Origin: Microbispora corallina
GTDB lineage: Bacteria; Actinomycetota; Actinomycetes; Streptosporangiales; Streptosporangiaceae
Length of the DNA stretch: 64,000 nt
Reading direction: 5' to 3'
Assembly (NCBI RefSeq): GCF_016863035.1
Contig: NZ_BOOC01000030.1
Span: forward strand, 62,001 to 126,000
The position numbers and the translations under genes are program-made. Shown one piece after another: positions 33,182-39,615 of the stretch. The stretch's first letter is position 1. Each line of letters opens with the position of its first letter. The notes below the pieces were generated by a model that saw only the letters and a program-made list of their open reading frames with translations, made no database searches and had not been told where the DNA came from.

Positions 33182-34747
33182 CTAGAAGCGGTGCACGGCG
33201 ACGAGGGCGACGTCGTCCTCCCGCGCCCCGAACCGGGCGATGAGCCGGTCGCAGAAGACCTCCATGTCGTCCCCCGCGTCCTCGGCGAGCTGGCGGGCGA
33301 TCTCCAGGCTCTCGTCGAGCAGCGTGTCGCGGTCCTCGATCAGGCCGTCCGTGAACAGCAGCAGCGTTCCGCCCTCGGGGAGCGTCATCCGGTCGACGCG
33401 GTAGGTCTCGTCGGCGACGCCGAGCAGGAGGTTGCCGAACCGGTGGTAGGCCGCGCCCTTCCCGGCCAGCAACGGCGGGATGTGTCCCGCGTTGACCAGC
33501 TCGATCTCCCCCGTGGCCGGGTCGACGAGCAGCAGGCAGACGGTCGCGGTCATGCCGGGGTGGTAGCGCCGCAGCACGGCGTTGAGCAGGGCCATCGACC
33601 GGGCGAGGTCCACGCTGTCGATCAGCGACGCCCTCAGGGCGTGCCGCAGCTCGGCCATCACGGTCGCGGCGTACAGCGAGTGGCCCTGGACGTCGCCGAG
33701 CGCGACGAGCGCCCGATCGCCGAGTGGCAGGACCTCGTAGAAGTCGCCACCGACCTCGACGTTGTCCACAGCCGGCTGGTACCGCACACAGAACCCCAGG
33801 CCGGGGATCTCCGGGATGCGCGCCGGCAGCAGGCTGCGCTGCAGCGTCAGCGCGATGGTGTGCTCCTCGGTGTAGGCCCGCAGCGCGTCGACGGCCAGGG
33901 CGAGCTCCTGTCCGAGCAGCCTCAGGATGTTGCGGTCCTCGGCGTCCAGCGACGGGGCGCTCTCCACTCCGAGGTAGACGGGCGGCCTGCCGTGCTTGGT
34001 GCGGCACAGCACGCCGTACACCGTCGCCTCGGTGTCGCTGTCCGGGACGATCTCCAACCAGCCTGCCGTGTCCACGCCGAAGCTCTTCACCCCGGCGGAG
34101 TCGGCGAGCGACATGTCGCTGAGCCGCCGGAGCATGTCGGCGGACGCGGTCCGGGCCGCTGCCGTGTCTCCGGGCCGTGCGGAGTACCGGCGCGTCCTGC
34201 CGTCGGGCGGCAGCGCCAGCACGCCGGCGTACCGCCCCAGCAGCTCCGCCGTGCCCTCCACAGCCACGCACAGGAGCCTGTCGAACGACTCCGCCTCGTT
34301 GATCCGCAGGGTGATCTCGGCGAGCCTGGCCAGACGGTCGGCCATGCGCTCGGCCCGCAGCCGGGCCCGGTAGTAGCGCAGGGTCGCCTCGACCGTGGCG
34401 GTGAACTCGTCGGGCTTGACCGGCTCCGCCAGGTACGCGTCCGCGCCCCGGTCGTGGCCCTGCGCCCGGTCGGACGGGGCGACGGCGTTGCCCGACACCT
34501 GGATCACCGGGATCGACGCGGTGGCCGGGTTGCCCTTGATCCTCTCGCAGACCTCGTATCCGCCCAGGTCGGGCATCCGCACGTCGAGGACGACGAGGTC
34601 GGGCCGCAGGTCCTCGATCCGGTCGAGCGCCTCCTGCCCGCCGGACGCCTCGACGACCCGGTGGCCGGCCCGGCGCAGCCAGCTCGACAGGATGTACCGC
34701 TTGGTGGGCGTGTCGTCCACCACCAGCACCGTCGCCGGCTCAGGCAT
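33182..34747 (-). CDS. Response-regulator / GAF / PP2C (SpoIIE) phosphatase fusion
   Basis: 521 residues. The receiver domain (~5-120) has the acidic pair in LVVDDTPTKRY, D54 in VVLDVRMPDLGG and the Lys in AEPVKPDEF. A GAF-like domain spans ~150-290 (ESFDRLLCVAVEGTAELLGR). The C-terminal PP2C/SpoIIE domain (~305-520) has VGGDFYEVLPLGDRALVALG (metal Asp), ALGDVQGHSLYAA and LLLFTDGLIEDRD. It would dephosphorylate an anti-sigma antagonist when the receiver is phosphorylated. It overlaps the 94-residue RsbT-like gene upstream by eight bases, so the module is coupled. Confidence 0.9.
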   Translation of the reverse strand: MPEPATVLVVDDTPTKRYILSSWLRRAGHRVVEASGGQEALDRIEDLRPDLVVLDVRMPDLGGYEVCERIKGNPATASIPVIQVSGNAVAPSDRAQGHDRGADAYLAEPVKPDEFTATVEATLRYYRARLRAERMADRLARLAEITLRINEAESFDRLLCVAVEGTAELLGRYAGVLALPPDGRTRRYSARPGDTAAARTASADMLRRLSDMSLADSAGVKSFGVDTAGWLEIVPDSDTEATVYGVLCRTKHGRPPVYLGVESAPSLDAEDRNILRLLGQELALAVDALRAYTEEHTIALTLQRSLLPARIPEIPGLGFCVRYQPAVDNVEVGGDFYEVLPLGDRALVALGDVQGHSLYAATVMAELRHALRASLIDSVDLARSMALLNAVLRRYHPGMTATVCLLLVDPATGEIELVNAGHIPPLLAGKGAAYHRFGNLLLGVADETYRVDRMTLPEGGTLLLFTDGLIEDRDTLLDESLEIARQLAEDAGDDMEVFCDRLIARFGAREDDVALVAVHRF

Positions 34748-35024
34748 CGGCCCCTCCCACGCCGCCGTCGCGATCCGCGGGGGCGCCGCCCATTCCGGCG
34801 GCGACGGCGTCGCAGACCGCCTCCAGCAGATGATCCCTGCGCAGGCCCTGTTTGGACAGCACGGACAGGACCTCCCCGCCGATCTCGCTCAGGGCGGCCG
34901 CCATCCGGATCTGGCCCTGCGGCTCCAGGCCCACCAGATCGGCGATCTCCCGTCCGAGCCGCCGTAATGCGAAGACGTCCTGATCGACGCGGACCTCGGC
35001 GCCGGTGAGCTCCTCGACCGTCAT
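34740..35024 (-). CDS. Short RsbT-like protein without an ATP-binding site
   Basis: 94 residues. The N-terminal VDQDVFALRRLGREIADLVG followed by QIRMAAALSEIGGEVLSVLS matches the first helix and N-box helix of RsbT-type anti-sigma/switch kinases, except that the Asn of the N box is not present (SEIGGE). The chain then ends in an acidic tail (MGGAPADRDGGVGGADA) where the G1/G2 ATP-binding boxes should be. It overlaps both neighbours (4 and 8 bases). It may be a naturally shortened scaffold or a decayed kinase. The family is tentative. Confidence 0.5.
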   Translation of the reverse strand: MTVEELTGAEVRVDQDVFALRRLGREIADLVGLEPQGQIRMAAALSEIGGEVLSVLSKQGLRRDHLLEAVCDAVAAGMGGAPADRDGGVGGADA

Positions 35025-35587
35025 GCCCGCCGCCTCAGGGCCACCACGCAGGCGTCGTCCCTGCGGCCACCGGCGTCGCGCAGGAGGGTCGGGGCGACGA
35101 CGGCCGGCGAGCGGGCGAACAGGCCGGGGAGCGACCCGGGGTCCCAGCGGTCGCCGATGCCGTCGGAGTGCAGGATCACCGTCGCGTGCGGCGGGAGCGC
35201 GTACTCGTACCGCTGCGTCCGCCTGCCCTGGTGCCCGGCGATGCCGGGCAGCGAGACCATCCCCTGCCGCCCCTCGGCGTGCGCGATCCATCCCGACACG
35301 TTGCCCAGGCCGGCGAACGACACGCGCTCCCGCTCGATCCTCGCCACCGCGACCGCGCCTCCTCTCATGTGGGAGAGCCCTCGGTGGACCCGTTCCAGGA
35401 CGGCCTCCGGCGCCAGGCCGGGCCCCTCCTGGAAGATCCGTACGGCCTCCCGGGAGGCCTGCGCGGCGGCGTCGCCGTGACCGAGCCCGTCGCAGACGAG
35501 GACGGTTACGGCGTCGGGGGTGTCCACGAAGGCGAACGCATCGCCGCAGACCACCTCATCGCCGATCGGCCGGCGCACGCCGCTCAT
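35021..35587 (-). CDS. SpoIIE/RsbX-like PP2C phosphatase
   Basis: 188 residues, a stand-alone PP2C domain. Metal-binding blocks: VCGDAFAFVDTPDAVTVLVC DGLGHGDAAAQASREAV (D and DGLGHG), VILHSDGIGDRW and RRDDACVVALRR (final DD). The DGLGHG form is typical of RsbX-type phosphatases that reset the switch protein of stressosome-like modules. It starts at ATG 35587, and its stop overlaps the next start (ATGA). With the RsbT-like and receiver-phosphatase genes it forms a three-gene partner-switching unit. Confidence 0.88.
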   Translation of the reverse strand: MSGVRRPIGDEVVCGDAFAFVDTPDAVTVLVCDGLGHGDAAAQASREAVRIFQEGPGLAPEAVLERVHRGLSHMRGGAVAVARIERERVSFAGLGNVSGWIAHAEGRQGMVSLPGIAGHQGRRTQRYEYALPPHATVILHSDGIGDRWDPGSLPGLFARSPAVVAPTLLRDAGGRRDDACVVALRRRA

Positions 35588-35764
35588 CCGCGGGGACGGT
35601 CACATGCACTCCCGCTTATGGGATCAGGGAAACCTTTCCGCCACGCTACAGGGCGACCGGCCCGGCCGGACATAGCGCGCAGGCGCGCCGAGAGCCCCAC
35701 CATGTGCGCGTCCGGCCGCGCGCAGGTGTAGTACGCGCGGCCCGAGCGGGCGGAGCCGACAGGG

Positions 35765-36175
35765 TCAGCGGCAATTCCGGCATACCCCGAAGACCGTGAG
35801 GTGACGGACGTCGGTGGCGAATCCGAGCTCGGTGTCGAGGGTCGAGACGAGCCCCTGGACCAGCTCCGGCGACACCTCGGTCACCCCTCCGCAGCCGCGG
35901 CAGACGAGGTGCACGTGGTCGGCCCGGGAGGCGAGGTGGTAGGTCGGCGCGCCGTGGCCGAGATGGGTGTGCGTGACCAGGCCGAGCTCCTCCAGGAGCT
36001 CCAGCGTCCGGTAGACCGTCGAGATGTTGACGCCGCGGGCCGTCTCCTGGACCCGGCAGCAGATGTCCTCCGGCGTCGCGTGCCCGAGCTCGGTGACCGC
36101 CTCCAGCACGAGCTGGCGCTGGGGCGTGATCCGGTAGCCGCGGGACCGCAGCTCCTCGTGCCATGTCTCGGCCAT
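35765..36175 (-). CDS. Fur-family metal-responsive regulator
   Basis: 136 residues from ATG 36175. The winged helix is SRGYRITPQRQLVLEAVTEL ... ISTVYRTLELLEELGLVTHT. The dimer/metal part holds HLGHGAPTYHLASRADHVHL with His/Asp ligands, then VCRGCGGV and a terminal VCRNC, the two CxxC pairs of a structural zinc site. Whether it senses iron, zinc, nickel or peroxide cannot be told. An earlier start (36256) adds a non-conserved tail. A palindrome (36252-36267) lies 77 bases upstream, at the promoter of a divergent small RNA or ORF. Confidence 0.88.
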   Translation of the reverse strand: MAETWHEELRSRGYRITPQRQLVLEAVTELGHATPEDICCRVQETARGVNISTVYRTLELLEELGLVTHTHLGHGAPTYHLASRADHVHLVCRGCGGVTEVSPELVQGLVSTLDTELGFATDVRHLTVFGVCRNCR

Positions 36176-36251
36176 GAGCAAGAGTTTATGAGCCGGACGG
36201 CCCACCGTGCCCGGGCCGCCGGGACCCGGCCGTATTCCCGCGTACGCCCCC

Positions 36252-36292
36252 GGCAAAAACGTTTGCCCCCGCGGCGATCGCTCGCATAGCGT
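36252..36292 (+). promoter_or_regulatory. Promoter with overlapping palindromic operator
   Basis: GGCAAA-AACG-TTTGCC is a perfect inverted repeat (36252-36267). Its right arm overlaps a -35-like TTGCCC (36263-36268). After an 18-base spacer comes TAGCGT (36287-36292), a good actinomycete -10 element. Transcription would run rightwards into the 13-codon ORF at 36324. The operator owner may be the neighbouring Fur, but that is a guess. Confidence 0.5.
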
Positions 36293-36323
36293 GGAGCCAC
36301 GCAGAAGGGAGGTGGTCCAAACA

Positions 36324-36365
36324 ATGGTTAGTCATTATTGGGCTAGCGAGGTGGCTGTCCGCTAG
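36324..36365 (+). CDS. 13-residue leader-type ORF
   Basis: ATG to TAG encodes MVSHYWASEVAVR. It has a strong GGGAGGTGG ribosome-binding site and a promoter about 30 bases upstream, and is followed by an RNA ending in a U-run (36434-36526). It is too short for a stable protein and is suited to be a leader peptide or the open part of a dual-function RNA. The composition (His, Tyr, Trp once each) shows no repeated regulatory codon, so amino-acid attenuation is not obvious. Confidence 0.45.
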   Translation: MVSHYWASEVAVR

Positions 36366-36433
36366 GACTCGTCCATCTGGACCTTCCGTCTGGATGTCGA
36401 ACGACGTCCCGGCGAATCCTCGACAGACACCGG

Positions 36434-36526
36434 AACCCCGGGCGGCCGGCGGGCGGAGGCGTAACGTCTTCCCCCATGGTCCAGCCGGCCCGTCTCACCT
36501 GAGGCGGAGCACGCCCGGGGTTTTTT
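36434..36526 (+). ncRNA. Structured RNA 3' end with terminator
   Basis: AACCCCGGGCG (36434-36444) pairs exactly with CGCCCGGGGTT (36512-36522), followed by TTTTTTC. Just inside, GGCCGGC (36444-36450) pairs with GCCGGCC (36484-36490). The nested stems enclose a C-rich loop (TTCCCCCATGG). It reads like the closed, terminator-ended end of a ~200-base RNA that starts at the promoter at 36287. No protein-coding gene follows on the plus strand. Nitrobindin converges on it. Confidence 0.5.
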
Positions 36527-36542
36527 CATGCCCTTTCGTCGA

Positions 36543-37037
36543 TCACTCGGGGACGAACTCGCCGGCCTTCCTCAGCTCCGCCGAGGCGTGCGACTGGAGC
36601 GGCTGGCCCACGGCGGCCATGTCGTAGGCGTACATCAGGTTGCCGTTGACCAGGCCGTACAGGCGGTGGCCCGCGTTGTACTCCTTGGCCGTGGACGTGC
36701 GGGCGACCACGTCGGTGTGCAGCTCGATCTTGTGGAAGACGACCTCGCCGACGTAGATCTCCACGATGCCCGTCGGATGCGCCAGGACCACCTCGAGGTG
36801 CCGCTCCGGCTGGATCCGCCAGTAGCCCGACTCCGTGGCCAGCGGCCGCACCTTGGTCCCCTCGGCGTCGAGCAGCCAGGTCCGGCTCTGGTAGGTGAGG
36901 AACGGCTTGCCGTTGTGCCCGAACACCACCTCCTGGCCGAAGTTCGCGCTCTCCATGGTGGGATAGCCGATCACGCCGGCCCCCTCCCAGCGGCCCAGGA
37001 GGAAGGCGATCGGCTCGAGGTCGGGATGTACGTCCAT
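36543..37037 (-). CDS. Nitrobindin-like heme-binding beta-barrel protein (FABP/THAP4 family)
   Basis: 164 residues from ATG 37037. Its signature is LLGRWEGAGVIGYPTMESAN near the start (GxWxGxGxxxYP), then VFGHNGKPFLTYQSRTWLLD and ESGYWRIQPERHLEVVLAHP (YWR... with the His). Homologues carry an exposed heme that reacts with NO and peroxynitrite; a C-terminal His (LQSHASAEL) is the likely heme ligand. The first 50 residues of the longer frame are non-conserved. It is convergent with the structured RNA, and divergent from the DsrE gene. Confidence 0.88.
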   Translation of the reverse strand: MDVHPDLEPIAFLLGRWEGAGVIGYPTMESANFGQEVVFGHNGKPFLTYQSRTWLLDAEGTKVRPLATESGYWRIQPERHLEVVLAHPTGIVEIYVGEVVFHKIELHTDVVARTSTAKEYNAGHRLYGLVNGNLMYAYDMAAVGQPLQSHASAELRKAGEFVPE

Positions 37038-37174
37038 GACGACGAGCTTAGAGGCCGCCCGGCCCCGGTTCTTCCCGCCTCCGTCGAGGCGTCCCGAGGG
37101 TGAATGGCCCGTCTTATCCCACTTGTACGGCATGCGACGCCACGGGCGGATCAGCGGCGCACTAGGCTGCCACC

Positions 37175-37537
37175 ATGGCACGATCACTTGTGATCAAGGT
37201 GACGGCCGGCGCCGACGCGCCGGAGCGGTGCAACCAGGCGTTCACCGTCGCGGCGGCCGCCCTGGCCAGCGGAGTACCGGTCTCGCTGTGGCTGACGGGC
37301 GAGTCCGCGTGGTTCTCGCTGCCCGGCCGCGCCAAGGAGTTCGCACTTGCCGAGGCCCCTCCGCTGGAGGACCTCCTCCAGGCCGTGCTCGCCGGCGGCC
37401 GGGTGACGCTCTGCACGCAGTGCGCGGCCCGTCGGGGGATCACCGTCGACGACGTGATCGACGGCGTCCGCATCGCCGGCGCCTCGACGTTCGTCGAGGA
37501 GATCCTCGGCGACGACGTCCAGGCGCTCGTCTACTGA
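37175..37537 (+). CDS. DsrE-family protein
   Basis: 120 residues. The start MARSLVIKVTAGADAPERCN and the segment AFTVAAAALASGVPVSLWLT match the DsrE/DsrF sulfur-relay fold. A pair of Cys (TLCTQCAARRGI) lies where sulfur-relay members keep their active Cys, and FVEEILGDDVQALVY closes the domain. Expected role: persulfide transfer or a related redox function; the acceptor is unknown. It lies 137 bases from the divergent nitrobindin start and is followed convergently by gatD. Confidence 0.82.
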   Translation: MARSLVIKVTAGADAPERCNQAFTVAAAALASGVPVSLWLTGESAWFSLPGRAKEFALAEAPPLEDLLQAVLAGGRVTLCTQCAARRGITVDDVIDGVRIAGASTFVEEILGDDVQALVY

Positions 37538-37582
37538 CCGCCGCGCCCCCGACTCATGGCCGGGGGCGGGGCGGCGGCGGGG

Positions 37583-38290
37583 TCAGCGCGGCAGGACGGC
37601 GGCCAGGCGTTCGTCGCGGAGCCGCTGGTACCAGCTGTCGTCGATCTGCGGCAGCGGCCCGACGACCCAGCTCAGCAGCAGGTCGGCGAGCGCGGGGTTG
37701 CGGGCGAGCGCCGGCCCGTGCAGGTAGGTACCGATGACCCGCCCGGCGTAGCAGCCCTCCGTGCCGTCGCCGTTGCCGGTCCCGACGAGCGTGCGCGACA
37801 GCGGCCGGACGCCCGGGCCGAGCCGCGTCACGCCCATGTGGTTCTCGAAGCCCGTCAGCATCGGCAGGCCGAGCGCGGGGTCGACCTCGGCGGCCAGCTC
37901 GCCCACCGAGCGCCGCTCGCCGCGGCCCGAGCTGATGTCGAGCAGCTCGATGCCGGGCACCGGCTGGCCCTCCTCGCCGCCGAACACCGAGCCCATGATC
38001 TGGTAGCCGGCGCAGACCGCCAGCAGCGCCGCGCCGCGGTCGATGGCCTGGTGCAGCCCGCCGTCCTTGCGCAGCCGCTCGGCGCCGAGGATCTGCGGGC
38101 GGTCCTCGCCGCCGCCGATCAGGTAGACGTGCCCGTCCCGCGGCACGGGGTCGGAGGAGCGCACGTGGACGGTCCGGGTGGCGATGCCCCGGGCCCTGGC
38201 CCGCTGTTCGAGCACCAGGGCGTTGCCCTGGTCGCCGTACGTGCTCAGCAGGTCCGGGTAGATCCAGACGATGGCCAGCTCAGACTGCAC
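37583..38290 (-). CDS. gatD: Lipid II isoglutaminyl synthase, glutaminase subunit
   Basis: 235 residues, CobB/CobQ-type class I glutamine amidotransferase. The nucleophile is C93 in LLAVCAGYQIMG, and the catalytic His is H191 in GTYLHGP. It feeds ammonia to MurT to amidate the D-glutamate of lipid II, giving D-isoglutamine. The start overlaps the end of murT by 11 bases, so the two subunits are translated together. It is normally essential where cross-linking needs amidation. Confidence 0.93.
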   Translation of the reverse strand: MQSELAIVWIYPDLLSTYGDQGNALVLEQRARARGIATRTVHVRSSDPVPRDGHVYLIGGGEDRPQILGAERLRKDGGLHQAIDRGAALLAVCAGYQIMGSVFGGEEGQPVPGIELLDISSGRGERRSVGELAAEVDPALGLPMLTGFENHMGVTRLGPGVRPLSRTLVGTGNGDGTEGCYAGRVIGTYLHGPALARNPALADLLLSWVVGPLPQIDDSWYQRLRDERLAAVLPR

Positions 38291-39554
38291 GGTTGAACTC
38301 CGCTCGGATCTGCTGGAACGCGGTGTAGTTGGCGATGACGTCGATCCGGCCGGGCGGCAGCGCCGTCACGGCGTGGTCGAACGACTCGCAGAGCTGGAAC
38401 GGCACGTCGGCCACGGCCAGCCGCAGGGCCAGGTCGAGGCGGCGCTCGCCGGTCACGTAGACCGGGCGGCCGCGCAGGATGCGGTAGTCGACGTCCCACA
38501 GCCAGGAGGTGTCGCGGCCGTCCGGGCCCTGGGCGTTCACCGACAGGATGATCGGCAGCGTGGGGTCGGCGACGTCGAACGCCTCCAGCCAGCCCGCCGG
38601 GTTCTTCGACAGGAGCAGCCGCAGCGAGCGGCCGTCGCGCTCCACGGTGGTGTACCGACCGGCCACCGAGGTGACGGTGCGCAGCCGGCTCAGGGACCTG
38701 CCCGGCTCGACGCCGATCGCCTCGGCCGTGGCCATCGCCATGGCCGCGTTGGCCCGGTTGGCCTGGCCGGGAAGCTGGAGGTCGAGCCGCCAGCGCGTGC
38801 CGCGCGGGTCGATCACGTCCTCGCCGTCGAGCACCCAGTTGGGCTCGGGACGGTGGAACGTGCACTCGCGGCAGGCCCAGCTGGAGTCGGCCGACGGGGG
38901 CGCCCCGGTGCCCTGCCCCAGGCTCGCGGACCCGGCGCGGTCGAGCGGGCCGCCGCACTCGGGGCAGCACCAGGAGTCCTCGCGCCAGCGCTGCCCGGCG
39001 GCGACCCAGGTGACCCGGGCGGCCGTCGACGCGCCCCACGTCACGAGGGGGTCGTCGCAGTTGGCGATGACGTGGGCGGGCTTGCCGTCGAGCGCCCGCC
39101 GCCACTTCTGCGCGAGCAGCCAGATCTCGGCCGCCCGGTCCATCTGGTCGCGGCTCAGGTTCATCAGGCAGACGAGGCCGGCGTTGGTCGTGTCGAGGAC
39201 CTCGGGCAGGTACTTCTCGTCGACCTCCAGCACCCCGAACGGCGCGTCCTTGGCCGAGGACAGCGCCGAGACGTGCCCGGCCGGCATGTTCGCGCCGAAG
39301 GCGTTGGTCGCCACGCCGCCGAGCTCCTGGAGAGCCGATGCGATCAGGCGGGTCGTCGTGGTCTTGCCGTTCGTGGCGCTGACCAGGACGAGCGTGCGGT
39401 CGGCCGCGAGCTTGCGCAGCAGGTCGGGCTCCAGCATCAGCCCGACCCTGCCGCCGATGACCGAACCGTCGCCGCGCCCGGTGGCCCTGGACAGCGTCGC
39501 GGCCGTGCGGCCCAGGGCACTGGCGAGCTGGGCCCGCAACGGAAGCTGACTCAT
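38280..39554 (-). CDS. murT: Lipid II isoglutaminyl synthase, ATP-dependent ligase subunit
   Basis: 424 residues, Mur-ligase fold. The ATP P-loop is TNGKTTTT (61-68). A zinc ribbon is visible as C197-PEC200 and C228-REC231, the Cys4 insertion characteristic of MurT. The C-terminal DUF1727 part (RPVYVTGERRLDLALRLAVA, ALPPGRIDVIANYTAFQQIR) holds the catalytic Asp and the GatD contact. It acts with GatD on the cytoplasmic side of the membrane. The HerA-type gene ends 61 bases upstream and is transcribed in the same direction. Confidence 0.93.
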   Translation of the reverse strand: MSQLPLRAQLASALGRTAATLSRATGRGDGSVIGGRVGLMLEPDLLRKLAADRTLVLVSATNGKTTTTRLIASALQELGGVATNAFGANMPAGHVSALSSAKDAPFGVLEVDEKYLPEVLDTTNAGLVCLMNLSRDQMDRAAEIWLLAQKWRRALDGKPAHVIANCDDPLVTWGASTAARVTWVAAGQRWREDSWCCPECGGPLDRAGSASLGQGTGAPPSADSSWACRECTFHRPEPNWVLDGEDVIDPRGTRWRLDLQLPGQANRANAAMAMATAEAIGVEPGRSLSRLRTVTSVAGRYTTVERDGRSLRLLLSKNPAGWLEAFDVADPTLPIILSVNAQGPDGRDTSWLWDVDYRILRGRPVYVTGERRLDLALRLAVADVPFQLCESFDHAVTALPPGRIDVIANYTAFQQIRAEFNRAV

Positions 39555-39615
39555 GCCCGCGATCCTAGGTCATGTCCCCCGGATCTCCCGCCTCCCATGG
39601 TCGCCGGGCGGCGGC

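Noticed and set aside
32210-35008. A 932-codon plus-strand open frame antisense to ygfZ and the phosphatase genes
   Set aside because: Composition is Arg/Gly/Asp-rich shadow sequence; the minus-strand genes carry clear motifs and overlap properly.
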